Source of the DNA: Lepidonotus clava
Lineage: Eukaryota; Annelida; Polychaeta; Phyllodocida; Polynoidae
Reading direction: 5' to 3'
NCBI GenBank assembly: GCA_936440205.1
Contig: OW387133.1
Location: 67,766,374-67,830,373, forward strand
Length of the DNA stretch: 64,000 nucleotides
Positions 24,000-36,200 of the stretch are shown here, in pieces. The notes below the pieces were generated by a model. It was not told where the DNA came from and did no database searches. It worked only from the letters and a program-made list of their open reading frames with translations. The first letter of the stretch is position 1, and each line of letters starts with the position of its first letter. Made by a program: the position numbers and the translations under genes.

Positions 24000-24380
24000 T
24001 CTCTCTAGAGAGTCGGCCATGACGGCATGTGCAATGCATCTCGGGAGTGGTCCGGTCCCAGACCGTGACGTGTTTTGCGTCGTCATGACAACCGTTATCT
24101 GCAGGAGGCAGGCGGCGACGGCCGGACATCACCAGCTGGTCCTGAATATTTTACTCTAGGTTTGTCTCTCTGTCGCTTTTTGAAGCCCACCATGTCGATA
24201 ATGCAGAGAGAGCGGCGACCCAGGACCGGGCAGCAGGTGGCCTCGTTGCTGTGACTAATCGACGAGGCGGCCAGATACCATCGTCGCAACTATTCCAACT
24301 GGCGCCGTGTTCGGCACCCAGCTAGCCGCCCAGTCCCGCCCATTGTTATAAACCTACGCCTCGTGACAGGTTTCATTTGG
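24000..24380. promoter_or_regulatory. CpG-rich block with X-box-like site
   Basis: The sequence GTCGTCATGACAAC at 24079-24092 matches 12 or so positions of the RFX X-box (GTTNCCATGGNAAC type) and sits beside GTGACGTG, a CRE-like half. Further right are many CpGs and SOX-type CCATTGTT at about 24339. Together these look like a promoter or enhancer rather than plain intron, but no transcript can be assigned. Confidence 0.3.
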
Positions 24381-25139
24381 CTCCTGAGGGATCATATGTC
24401 CGAGTACAGTACTCTATTGTAGGTAAAATGTAATTCTCGGAAGGTTTAGTCTGATGAAGTAGGAAAGAACTGGTCGACAAAGACCCAATGAGGGGAGGGG
24501 GCTTTATAGGCCTATATTAAAACTTAGATTAAGTCTATAGGCCTACACTGTAATTCTGTTAGCAATAGAACACAATTGCTTTTGAATATGCACATAATCC
24601 ACAGTTTAAAATACAATTCCTGCCATTCTGCGTTACAATAGGCCCCTAAATGTCTGGATATCAATATAGACCCTCTGTTTAGTTTCACAGCAGGATACTG
24701 CGGGAATTGCCTCTGAATCTGACGGCCATCTTTATGTGCCAAATTTAATACTGATAGCATCGGAAGCTGGAGGACAACAGCAGGAACCATTATATTAACC
24801 ATCCATTGTGCGCGGTGGGCGAGCCATCGGATGGACCCCTGATGGGTTCTGCGATTGTCCCCCACTATCTGGGCCTGTGTCAAGGGTCTGATGTGATCCA
24901 AGGGTGAGGGCAGATAACCATCAGGGTCAGGGGAAGTCTGCCAGTATGTGATGTTCCATATAAGCGTCTTGAGATAAGCATTGATCGGGCGGCCAGCTGA
25001 ATGACCGCTGGTCACTTTTGACATAGAGGTTTATGGGAGAAGGAACGGGGAAGGAGGGAAGCCATGCCCAGAGAAGGGCCCTCTGACAGCTAAAGTTTAT
25101 GACATAAATTCGCAATCAGTCCATTCCTTGCCGTACCCT

Positions 25140-25380
25140 TACGTCGACGTGATCGTCGCCCCTACTTCCTGCCTGTAGTATTATTGGCTTAAGTTGTCAT
25201 GACAACGGAAGGAAACGTGGCCGGATGTGCGTGTGTCTCCCTAGAGTTACGTCACATGGTTCGGTCCGGGAAGAGAGGGCGCATGTTCCACGACTGGGAA
25301 GGAGGCTGTGGCTAAGCATGCGCGTCACATTGCAACCAGGCGGTAATGACGCAATTAAAGAAGACAATGGCAGAAGAAGT
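25140..25380. promoter_or_regulatory. Promoter-like cluster: CCAAT, X-box, ETS, CRE, NRF1 motifs
   Basis: Within 200 bp are an inverted CCAAT (ATTGG, about 25182), a perfectly palindromic X-box GTTGTCATGACAAC at 25193-25206, an ETS-type CCGGATGTG near 25220, a CRE-like TTACGTCAC near 25247, and NRF1-like words GGGCGCATG (25278) and GCATGCGCGTC (25316). This mix is characteristic of CpG-island promoters of animal housekeeping and ciliary genes. An ATG in good context (ACAATGG, ATG at 25367) follows but opens only an 11-codon frame. The downstream transcript, if any, is unidentified, and the cluster lies inside what may be an intron of the - strand gene. Confidence 0.4.
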
Positions 25381-26114
25381 GACAATGACGGGGATTTATT
25401 AGTTGCTCATCCATCAATTTCTACCTTTTCTTCTGGCCGCCAGGTGTGAAGGGCCCCACGAGGAATCTAATTAAGTGAATATATTACGGGGCGTCGCCCA
25501 ACGCCCGAGACTAATTCCCTTTTTACTGTACTACTTAGAGGCTCTAAATGAGACTGGGTCTTCGCGCCGCGCTAGGCATTAGTAGTGGAGAAGCCAAGGG
25601 CGGGCCGAGCGATCATGGCCCTCCTGGCGGTGTGTTCTTACAACAGGCCCGCCGCTCCTGGAGGAGATGAAAGCCACAACTATGATACACATACCTCTGA
25701 CACACTGCTCGTAGGCCTATTTGTTACCACTAAGCCTCTCAAGTCGGTATCCTATTGGTTACGTTTTGTGGCCTGTAATCGGCGATTGTATCAAAGAGGC
25801 TCTGCGAATATCAATACACAATTTGCTACGGTAGACAATCAATGATAATTATTTAAGGCAGATTTGCTATTTTGGGTGTGCAGTAATTAACCAAATCTCT
25901 ATGTTGGGCTGTAATTGATCGAAATATAATCATCTTTGCATGTAAATCTCGGCATAACTGACCAGTGTGCAATTAACTAGTGGATCTCACAACAAAAGAA
26001 TACACATTTTTCAGTGCTTTAGACTGAAGAAAAGTGCTTTGGTGGCAAAAAGTAATCATCTATACTGATCAATGACTTGTGGCATCATCCTTGCTGGTTG
26101 CAAAAAACATGTTG

Positions 26115-26328
26115 GGTACCTGTCAAAGTACTTGTCAATATGAGTACAAAGCCCCTCCCCACAAGTATACTGCTACTGCAATGGGCCACAGGTAAAGAGG
26201 TAGGGAGGGGAGGGGGTACTTGTCAATCAGGGTACATGGCCCCTCCCCAGAGGCATGGTGTCACTGCAGACAGCCAATAAGAAGGCAGGTGACCAACTGT
26301 GTAGCAGTTACAGTGATTGACAGGTACC
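26115..26328. repeat. 214-bp element with 12-bp inverted ends and an internal tandem duplication
   Basis: GGTACCTGTCAA at 26115-26126 is exactly inverted as TTGACAGGTACC at 26317-26328. Inside, two related segments begin GTACTTGTCAAT and continue to GCCCCTCCCCA, about 90 bp apart. The right end reads GTGATTGACAGG, which is the classic PBX-MEIS/PREP composite (TGATTGACAG), and TGTCAATCA occurs near 26222. No target duplication is clear. It could be a small MITE or a regulatory element with symmetric sites. Confidence 0.45.
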
Positions 26329-26442
26329 AAGACCCCAAGCCCATCAAGAGATATTCTCATTTGTTACAAATTGGGAATAAGGCCTGACAAAAGACCAATT
26401 TTATGGCTCTCTAATTTTACACAATGCAGAATTTCCGATGGT

Positions 26443-26541
26443 AAACCTTTGGGGGCACCCTTATAACCAATATAGGACGCCCCCAAAGCAAAAACCTTTG
26501 GGGACACCTTTACCAATAACCAATATAAGACGCCCCAAAGC
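26443..26541. repeat. Two tandem ~50-bp hairpin units
   Basis: Two adjacent copies (26443-26489 and 26492-26541) read AAACCTTTGGGGGCACC, then ACCAATATAGGACGCC and CCCAAAGC, with minor differences. Each can fold, because CTTTGGGG at its start pairs with CCCCAAAG at its end. This is a small tandem duplication of a foldback unit with no coding content. Confidence 0.75.
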
Positions 26542-26582
26542 AACAAAATAGGGATGTTTTAGTGTAACGGTGTAAGTACTAC

Positions 26583-27340
26583 CTATACTTTCCCCCTAAA
26601 GCCACCAATGATTAAAAGCCCCGTGGTCACCTGTGGCAGCCGACCAATCACAGACGACACGACTGACCGATGGCCACCTGTCGGCTCCTGCCCCCACACC
26701 CCTATCCCCAACACAGGGCGCTTTGCTGGGGGTCCAGCACGTGACCTCCCGTAGGACGCCCTGAAGACAGCGACCGATGGGGGAGCTGGTGTGTGGCGTG
26801 CCCGTGGCTTCGGCGTGGTTCCAGGGTCCCGGGACGGCCAGCTGGCCACCGGTTATCAGGGGGAACCACGTCGTCCCCGAGGACCCTGGAAGCCCCTGGG
26901 GACTCTTTCCCATTGAAAGGAACCACCAAGAAAGGGTGACCAACCCTTTGAAGACCGTGCGCGAGTTAGTCAGCCTAAGTGGCTTCCGCATCACCACTTG
27001 ATGTATCTATGTTTTATCGGTTACACCACATAGATATGAGCACGTAATTGTACGTGGGAGGAAATTAGCCTAATAAAGAACGATGCAAGTAGAGCTGTTT
27101 ATAACGAGAACCTGGTTGTTCCGTGACTGATTTGCCGCTGACGTGCCACGATGGGGCACGCGTGCGCAGCGTACGGTGGCGGCTGGTGCGGGGCCGACAG
27201 GGGCGGGTCAGTTGGAGGGTATGCTAAGTCAGCTGCCTGCCGCCTGTTGAATACCTATTTGTAATGCTAATAGGGATATAGACAGCCTCAGCTGTATACT
27301 GCCTGTATCCGTCAGGCCCGATAAAAACCTGATTGAAGTC
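26583..27340. other. GC-rich noncoding block
   Basis: Overlapping ORFs on both strands (longest 26596-26997 on the - strand, 133 codons) arise from stop-poor GC-rich DNA. The predicted peptides have many W, P, G and R residues, with no domain or convincing splice boundaries. The motif content includes GGTGACCACG and CACGTG-containing words. I cannot exclude an exon but see nothing to support one. Confidence 0.35.
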
Positions 27341-28022
27341 CTTTCCGGCAAAAGGCCATGGTCTTAGGTGATCAAACATCAAACATCATGTAAATTGGGT
27401 CGTCAGCATGGGTCTATTAGCGTTGAAGCCACAACTTACAAAGTTATATGGTAGTAGGCACCAAAACTTTAAGGCCGATTGAATCCAATATCCATCTACC
27501 AAATCATGTTACAACGTCTAGGAAATAATGAGAGGATAGGAAGTCACGTTATTATTTAACTGGACTACTTTAATTATACGTTGTATATGTAAACTGAATG
27601 CAGTGTTTGAATAACAATAGTAAGAGTTAGGGAACAAAATGTTTTAGAAATGAAATTAGTGTTAAATGCCAATTGAGGCTATCTCAGTTTGTTTAATAAG
27701 ATTGGTGGAAAAATAGCCGATACTTGAACTGGCACAGACATTACAATTTTTACCGTTGAATGTCAACAATTCTTTAATAGCTTTTTTAAAGAAGGGTGCG
27801 TTTTCTAAAGAAATGACCGCCCGGGAGAACATGGAGGCATGGAAAATGCACCTTTTACAGATGCCTGTTAACCTTTTTGTGGTTAAAACACGTTGACTGA
27901 GAACAGAACGGCATTGTCTGTTTCTGTGGTCATATTGTGGCATGTCATCACATTCCAGTAGGGGAGGCACCATATTGACATACCCTCATCATTTCCATTT
28001 TCACACCTCATATAATTACCCC
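27341..28022. other. AT-rich noncoding stretch
   Basis: I see no gene, repeat or notable motif cluster here apart from the left flank of the TTAA element that follows. The 103-codon ORF at 27662-27973 on the - strand has no family resemblance. Confidence 0.5.
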
Positions 28023-28026
28023 TTAA

Positions 28027-28882
28027 CCCCTTCCACCCCATAAGGCCATATTTGGCCACCACATGGCTGTTACCCATAAAATGGCACCTCTTTTAGGGTT
28101 TTATTCTGATTATAAAATGGGTATTACACCTACACTCATGAGGTAAATATCAAAATGTTCCCAAAGTTCCAAGGAACCTTACACTTTTTGTATTATTATT
28201 CTATGCTGTTTAGATATTTTAGAACATGCGTCCCAGTAAAGGCCGTTAAGGTCAATATAGGGCCAATCTACTTATTCTGGGAAATCAGCCTCTGGAAAGC
28301 ATTAATTAAGGAATTATTAGTGAAAAAACCTTTTTTCATGTAATTTTTTGGAAAAGTTTGACTTAGATAGAAATTTCCTGAGAATCCAATAATTTTCATA
28401 GAAATATCAAATCTTTTGAAAATGATGCATTATGGGAAATTTGCAATGGAATGTTTTTTTCACAGAAATCCTTTATATTATGAGGTTGTTAGGTTGCCAT
28501 GGTTACAGAAAAAAGAACTTTCAGAGTCAATGGAACAATTTTCATGGTAAATGTAGGAAATATCTTTTTCTGCCTCATATTTCAAACAGTTTGATAAAAG
28601 ACCAAGTCAATCAAAAGTTATTGTATTTTAAACATTTTTCTGAATAAGAAATGCTTTTTATTCTAAATATACAAGGTGAAGTTAAAGTTACCATAACATG
28701 GAAACAAAGGGCACTATCAGAACTGGAGGGTTTCTATTGTACAAGAAGTAGGGAAGTTCAAACGACCATATCTAAGCTTCTAAAAAGAATATTTTCAAAT
28801 GGTTTGCAGCTTTAGAAAGCATTTCTTCTGTAGTCCACATATATTTTTAACTATTATCCTCAGGAATAGAGGGTTGAAGGGG
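28027..28882. mobile_element. 856-bp piggyBac-type non-autonomous element (TTAA duplication)
   Basis: TTAA flanks both ends (28023-28026 and 28883-28886). The termini are inverted: CCCCTTCCACCC at the left and GGGTTGAAGGGG at the right, 11 of 12 matching. TTAA followed by CCC is the standard arrangement of the piggyBac superfamily. The interior is AT-rich with only short ORFs and no transposase, so it is a MITE. It carries an X-box-like sequence, GTTGCCATGGTTAC, at 28493-28506. Short TIRs with one mismatch give no firm age. Confidence 0.75.
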
Positions 28883-28889
28883 TTAATCC

Positions 28890-30960
28890 CATATGAAAGC
28901 CCAGCTCGGCCGCTCTCGCTTTCTGTGCTGAATTTTAAAACTTCTCCCCTCAAAAAAACGTGTTGACCATGCCATATAACATTTCATGGTCGCCTCCGTC
29001 TGTGGGTACTGTCTGTTCTTTGTGCGTATCTTTACTTAGACGGACTTTGGATCTGTGGGAAGAGAATAAACACGTTTATGTGACCGAGACCCGGGACCGA
29101 CGACTTGGTCTTGGCTTGCGCCGTGTGAGGTTTCATATGTATAAGCACGATACTTGGTCAGGCCGTAGGACCCGAGTCAACAGTGGCAGGCGATGGCGGT
29201 CTAACACGCACAGAACCCGTCGTCTAGTTTAGTATTTACCAGAAGCCGACCAGGAGGGATGGAAATCCAGTCTCATAGAACTCTCGAGAACCCTGACATG
29301 CTTTCTTCTCTGCAGAAATGAACCCCCCTTCTATTGAACATAAGAGAAACCCGTCTTCTCTTACAGGAAGGCCTTCTATATCTGCCGTCTAATGGTAAAC
29401 ATGCAGCATATACACAACTCCGGCGCATACAGAACCCTCCGGCAGCTGAATGTACAGGAGTGGGGGGCCAGCGTATACCCGCACTGGAGATGCAAGCATG
29501 TACACAGACGACAGACGCCCCCCGCCTGTCTGTGAACAGATAACGCCGCATTAATGCAGTCTTTGAAGTTTAACAGAAACCTTGGGCGGACTGTTCTCTT
29601 TAATGTCTTTAAAACAGCACTATGGCCTTCGGGGACCTTTTTGTCTTTCCCTCTGAGTTTCTCGTTCGTTTTCTCTCTCCCACCGAGGGCAACATTTCTT
29701 TTTTTTGTTTCAGCTTGGTCTCTTTCGGCAGCCAGTTTGTATGCTCAGGGCACCCCGTGGAGTCGATTTGTGATTTTTCCAAGTTGGTCATTTCCGTGGT
29801 GCCCTGATCTGGGCTTGGCTGATCAATGAAGCCGCCCCCTCCACTTAGACGGCTCTCTCAGAGGTCCGCAAGAACGTCACCAACGGCTCCCCCCTCGGAG
29901 GTGGGCGCTCGGCCGGCTGCATCCCATGTCAATAAGTCGGGGTAAGGGCACCCTGAGGAGTGTAGTTGATTACTGCTGGGTCTCTCTGTGCCGACAAAGA
30001 ATTCCTATACAAAGTCTGGCCTGGAAATGACAAACGCCAGCCAGCGCGAAGCTGGGCCGCCACCACCCCGCCCATTCTCCCCACGCCTCCCCCCCCAGCC
30101 ACTCGACCCGTTCTAAGCCCTCTACGACAACCAGGGGACAATCAATGGGACATTTTCATACATCGTCCGACGGGGGAGCCCGCTACAAATGAACTGGTCA
30201 TTTCTGACGGGGGGCCCGCCGTAAATAGTGACCCAATAATTCGTCGACGAGCATCGATCCGTGGGGAGGTTTTTGTGGCGGCCATCGGACGTCAATAAAG
30301 CCCGGCGCCGGTGTCGGGTTTAAACTCCTGGGCCCCGCCTCCGGCGGCCTCCGGGGAAATTATCATGCTCCTGGAGTAAGGGGGGTGCACGGGCAACCCG
30401 CCCCTGGGCGGCCCCACCGGCCACAAATTAAATATCAAAACGTATCGAGTCGAGCCGAAGACTTGTGCAGATTAAAAAGCTGGACAGGGGCCGCATTGAT
30501 CGGCTGCTTATCGCTGAGGGTCACACGGTGAGCGGGGGGCTGGGGCTGAGGGGACCTGAGAGAAGGGGCCGAGTGGCTACAGACTCCGGGCTGGTAGGAG
30601 GGGAGGGGAGGGGTGAAGGGGAGCGGGGCTCTGTCATAACTCACCGGGCCGTACACCAATCAATGCTGACAGGGTCAGTCGGCCGGGCCCCGTGCGGCGG
30701 ATTAAAGATTTATCCCGAGGTCAGATCTCATCTTAGAGTTCAGGCATGGACAATGTCGCCCGGCCCTAATCTCTGGTTGACATCGCAGGCACTCCTTAAA
30801 TCGGTCCAAACAATGGCCTCACTTCGATCTCAGTTTATGGTCCCACTGATGAAATTCGGCGCCAAGTATCCAGGTTTATTTACAATGACGTATTACATAC
30901 AGTATATGATTTATCATATGACTCGTGAAGGTAACCAAGCATTAAAAGCCAATGTAATTG
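28890..30960. other. GC-rich blocks, candidate regulatory DNA
   Basis: The 29.9-30.7 kb part is strongly GC- and CpG-rich, with GTCAATAAA (Hox/Cdx-like, near 30290), ACAATGG (SOX-like, near 30811) and GC-rich palindromic words such as CCGGCGCCGG near 30301. ORFs on both strands, for example 30465-30965 on the + strand, read through GC-rich simple stretches and lack domains. I see no splice-bounded exon. Confidence 0.3.
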
Positions 30961-33049
30961 AATGAATTCAACTGTACTAAATTCGCTCAAATAGCCATAG
31001 ATACATACACCTTTCCGACGCGGTTGGTCACAAAGTCAAAAACAATTTATCATACTTAAAACTAGTTATTGCTAAGATTATCTTCTAACGGCCTAATTTA
31101 CTTTAATTATTTACTGCCGAGGAGGGAATAACTTAGTTACGTGAGATTAACATCCGGTAATCGAATCCATCTCCAAGAAATGAGATTAACCTCGGGTTAG
31201 ACATCCAATGACTCACCACCCTCCAGATCAGCCATTAGCTGGGTGCAAAAAGTACCAGGCAATGAATTCTACCCATTTGGTGGCCCTGAAGTAACGTGCA
31301 GAGCGGCGCCTGGCAGCATTTTTTATCAAGCCTATGTCGTTTACATCTAATTGGATAAAACCCAGCTTAGAATGCCGTTTAAATTAAGACGGCTGTTTTC
31401 TTAGCTCGTATAATGGGTAAACAACATTATGGAAATGTAGGAGATTACTCATACACGTGTATTAAATGCTATGTTTCCATAAACACACTTCACATTTAAA
31501 ATCAGCAAATATAGATTCCCACTTTATTAAAGGCGTCCGTGGGTATGTGAGACAGTGCACATGGCTAGATCAATGCAACACGAAACTTATTGGCGTGACG
31601 CACATGGACGTCATATCGAAATATCATTTCTCAAAAATGATATCCATCATTGAATGTGAGACAAATGGGGAGACTGTCGGGAATCCGACATAAAAGACCT
31701 GTTGCGTGTTTGGTAACTAAGAGCTGCTCAACAAGCGAGTATTGATTAACTCACTTCCAATGAAATGAAACTCCGGCTAAAACATTGGGTTGAGAAGGAA
31801 AAAACACAAACCGATTGTGTTGCGCACGAAACCTTTAGATCTGAAAGCACTGAATAAATGGGAATAGGAGACTTCTCTGCATGTGATGGAGTGATGGGTA
31901 ACTTCCCTACATTGTCCAACAGTTAAAGAAGGTGTAGCTTTCAAACGGCTATGATAATAAATCTCTTAAGGGGAAGAGCAAAGTAGTTGTCAGTCTCCTC
32001 ACGTCCCGCGAGCGACACAACTCACTCTGCATATTTTTGACAAATATTAGCTTCTGACTACACTCTAACCCACAGGATGCCGAAAAGGGCCAAGCATGAC
32101 TCATTGACAATAAATCTACCACTCCTGTGTGGTATACTCCCTGAACCGTGACCGAGGGGATTTGACTTTCCTGAAACTATTGTAGAAGCTCTAAATCCAG
32201 AAGGATAAGCTGATCTACAGACATTGCTTTTCATATTAATTTTTCTCAATTGCACTGATGTCAACTCGGAAGTGAACAATAGTTTCACATATATGTAAAA
32301 AACACTACATCCTAGTACATCCATAAGTATCTTTGTTATGGCTGTTTGTATTACACCTCATACCATAGGGCCTACCCATGTTAACCCTAAGTAAAAGCAG
32401 ACTGCAAGCAGGCGACTGATGAGATGGCACGTACAATGTGAAGACGCGTTAAGTCCGGGTATTCAGGGGGGATCAGGGGTGGGACTCGGCCCGGATCCAT
32501 CACCCAGGAGCCCCTGTAATCACCCAGCCACACCAGCACAGGTGAGATCATACCTGTCGCCGAGTTACATCAAACACTCAGCCTGGGAGGGGGCCGCGGC
32601 CACGGCCGTATATTACTTCTCACCTGTGCATATGGCGGCCTTCAGGCAGTCTCCATGTAATATCCCTGTATTTGCTTTGCCCTTTCATGGTCATCTAAAC
32701 GGGACCTACAATACTTTGATTGAAATATGACCCTACCCATTTTTTGAGTGAGAACATGTCCCGCTTTGATTAAACGACACTATATTTCCAGTGACAGTTG
32801 GGTCCTGTTTGCCGTATGCTCATAAAAAAACGCAATCTAAGGTAACACAGTCAATTGAATAAAGGAGCTGTTTTTAGAGAATTAAATTAACAATGTGAAT
32901 AAAAATGTTTCTGTTCACACCGTTTTCTAATAGAATATTTATTACTGGCCTCAAGTGTAGGTCAGGTCTATGGATCTATGACATTTGGTCTACCTGTGCG
33001 TGATGACTATATCTAATTGATCTTCACTGTTGGGCACGTCACTGATTTC
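30961..33049. other. Mostly AT-rich, with a GC-rich E-box block at 32.44-32.70 kb
   Basis: No gene is supported. The block at 32440-32700 differs from its flanks by being GC-rich and carrying several E-boxes, including CAGGTG (32539), TACCTG (32551), CACCTG near 32626 and CATATG near 32632. The remaining DNA is AT-rich with no obvious repeat. Confidence 0.35.
32539..32556. promoter_or_regulatory. Paired E-box, CAGGTG and TACCTG inverted, 6 bp apart
   Basis: CAGGTG at 32539-32544 and TACCTG at 32551-32556 face each other across six bases. Paired CAGGTR sites are the known binding arrangement of ZEB-type two-handed zinc-finger repressors and are also used by Snail and bHLH factors. It sits in a GC-rich block that stands out from its AT-rich flanks. 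Confidence 0.3.
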
Positions 33050-33240
33050 TCGCAGTCTACGCGATAACGCGTGTTCCGACGAGAGTGGCGAGGCGCCCCA
33101 CAGTGTTCGATTGGCTCTTGGCGTCACGTCACGGACCTCTCCTCCTCCACTCCAGCCCCAGCCCGTGTTGTCAAGGTAACGGGACGCTGACGTGAAGTAC
33201 GTCCCCGCGCCGCCATCTCCATGTCAACATAAGGCTACCT
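33050..33240. promoter_or_regulatory. Promoter-like cluster: CCAAT, CRE, X-box, YY1 motifs
   Basis: In 190 bp of CpG-rich DNA are an inverted CCAAT (ATTGG at 33110-33114), CGTCACGTCACG near 33122 and TGACGTGA at 33188-33195 (CRE-like), an X-box-like GTTGTCAAGGTAAC at 33167-33180, and GCCGCCATCTCC at 33209-33220 (YY1-like). The order resembles a TATA-less promoter reading to the right, but no downstream coding exon is recognised. It could start a noncoding or alternative transcript. Confidence 0.35.
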
Positions 33241-36200
33241 GACGTTGGGCCACCGGCTCGGTAACAAGCCTCTCACGCTGGTGATAATGGCATCCCTCGG
33301 CAACAGGCCGTCTTTTTTAATAACCTTACTTTACCTTGAGTTGCGTTCTTAATGTCATGAAGGCCTTACCTCATTTTCCTATTAGTTTGCTTACATTTCT
33401 TACCACTTCATCTCTGCATTTGGAAATGGAGTGCCAGTTTTTATCATCAAGGAAGTGGTCCCCTAAAGGGTTTTCTCTTGAAGGGATATAGGATAAGTGA
33501 CCACGCGTGACCGAAGACACTGGAGGGCAGGTGGAATGTTGTTTTACCTTGGAATTGGTGGAAATGGGATTATCCCGAGGCATCGGCATCTCACCAATGT
33601 TCCTTTAAGGATGACATTTAACAAGACATTCAGAGTCGGTTCACATCAGAAGAATGTCGTGTCTGTCTCATTAAAAATGCATAGTTTGTTTTTACAGAGA
33701 CAGCTATAGTATATCCCTCGACTTAAATCTCCTATCGGAAATCCTGAGCTCTTATCAATTATGAATACCGTTTCAAAGAGACTTTCTACAATGCTACAGA
33801 GATACTGAACCAAGCGCCTCGCACCCGTCGTACCTACGCTAGGAGTCGGTCACGCCGGCCTCTCTGTAGGCACTCATTCAATTCATGTAATTGCTTTATA
33901 ATCGCTTTCCGGCGGAGAGTAGAGTTCTGTGTATGCCTTCAGGCTGCACGGTCCGGTTGCGTCCCGATATAATGTAATCAGCTTACAAAACTGCCACGTG
34001 CCATTGGCGTAATAACCACAGCGGCCACAATTACACGGAATAAGCACTGTCACCCACTGCTGCCTTCATGACATTGCGCTCAAAGTTGCTTGATGACATT
34101 CCAACAACTGCATCAGGGGTTGCCTTGTGCCAGGTTAGTGTCGGTGGCCTCTGTTCACCTGGTAAAGTTACGTATGGCTGAAAGATGAGACGGGAGATGG
34201 TACTACGTTGTGGGGCTCAGAATGAGTGTAGTGTATCCAATATCTATGACGGTAAATGTATCTTTGAACAAGAGATGATACTAAAGTACACTATGACTAA
34301 TACAGGACCAGACAAACTCATATTTGAAATGTCTATTAATCAGATGATCCCCCGGCGGGATCAACTTTACTACTAAAACCAAAATCATAATAACATCTTG
34401 CCTAACTGATGAGATAGCAGTCGCATTCTAACTGACGACAATTTTAACTCTGTAACCTACTACATTATTCCCTTAAGCGGACACCTGAAGCTATAACAAA
34501 GAAGGTGTGAATTTAGGCCTATATCATGTCACGCTAAGAAACCCCCAATTGCCCTACTTTCTTTTTAGAATTTCTTTTCTTTTTTAATCATGACACGCAT
34601 TCTGTCATGTCGACCGCGATTTAGGGTTAACTACCCCGGCATTGAAACAGCAGGTAACTTATTTGGGAGGGGTGATGGCGACCTAATGCCTGGACCGGCC
34701 TGTATTCAGGCGAGTCGATGGGGCCAGTGATGACACGATGTCTGGGGCCGTGTAGGCGGTCGCCGCACGCGCCTCATGCAATGTTTCATGATTGCTGTGT
34801 CACTGGCCCATTACCCATGCATTATTTGCAACCAGAACCCGCCACGTAAGTGTTGTGTTTACCTTTACTAATGGCCTTAAATTGGACGACTATGATATCA
34901 TAGCGTCCCCAAGGCTAGGGGATGGGGTCGGGGTAAATGGCGACAGGGTGGCCCGACCAGGTGGATTGCCGCAATTGGCGTGATCGCCTGCCCCAGACTC
35001 CGACCCCTTTTAGTCGGACTGTCCCCATCCTCCGCAGTCTCCGCATCCTTTCATTGCATCAAAAAAGAAGGGGTTACTTCCTCCCTATACACTAGACTAT
35101 CTGCCCGTTGCAAAAGGATCTATTAGGTTCCATTGTGTTTGTAGGCTCTAATTCAATTCTATTTCAATGCACTATCTTCTTTTCCCGCGGGAGAAAACCA
35201 CAGTACATTATTGCATATTGAGATGCCCTAGAATCACACGGGAATAGAAATGTGGTTTGAATGAAAGTGTTACTCGACCAGGGGATGGCCCCTCTTTATT
35301 TCGAATACATAAACATGTTTTCAATGGCAGATTTTCTTTGTCTTCCCTTTTTATTACGTCGGCTTATATTCGATACACATATTTCACACCATACTTCCCT
35401 TTTACATATATCAAACCTCGATACTCGTATACCTGCCTTTCTTCACATTTTGTAGATCGCTGTACCCATCTGTGAAGAGTCAGTCCCCACATTACATATG
35501 TACCTCCAATCACCAGGCACTTTTAGTCACGGGACCCTCTACGGGGTGGGTTTACTAACGGCCAACATGCACTGGAGGTGAGGGTCCCGCCAGTCTGACT
35601 CCGCACCTCTCCAGGGCAGGCACCGGGAGGAAGCCAATGGGAGGGGTCCCGTCCGTATACACACGCGAACCGACCAATGTACTCTACAAATACCATCAAC
35701 GGGGCTGCTTGATTCCCCACTGTGAGGTGGGCCGCCGTCATTAGTGGTCCTATACCTATCTGTATTTGTGCGCACTGTTCGGCGTACACTCCACAAGAGC
35801 GGCATGTGAAACGTGCCAAATGACGTTGACGTATGTATACATATAGGGATACTCCTGCCAAACACACTCCAAGTTCCCATGTATAGACTCCTCTTATTTC
35901 CACGGGACCGTATGTGTGCAAACACTTACTTCCCACAGGGAACGTTTATTGCATATTATTCCACGAGGATTACAAGGCAAGGATAGAATCCATTTCGCAT
36001 CTCAATAGTACACATAATAAATTACAAGAGAAATAGGGAAATGAATCACATACATAAAAATCAGAGACGCGTATATACATCTGATGAAAATAAGGTTCAT
36101 AATGAACAGAACAAATATTTCATACAGATTACTTCATTACATGACAGTTTGATGCATAGTAGAAGAAATATCTGTCATTTGTTACCACACTGCTCGAGAG

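Noticed and set aside
24524-25024. 166-codon ORF on the - strand in the region expected to hold the penultimate exon
   Set aside because: No acceptor or phase-0 donor bounds it well, and the peptide does not resemble a transmembrane or extracellular domain.
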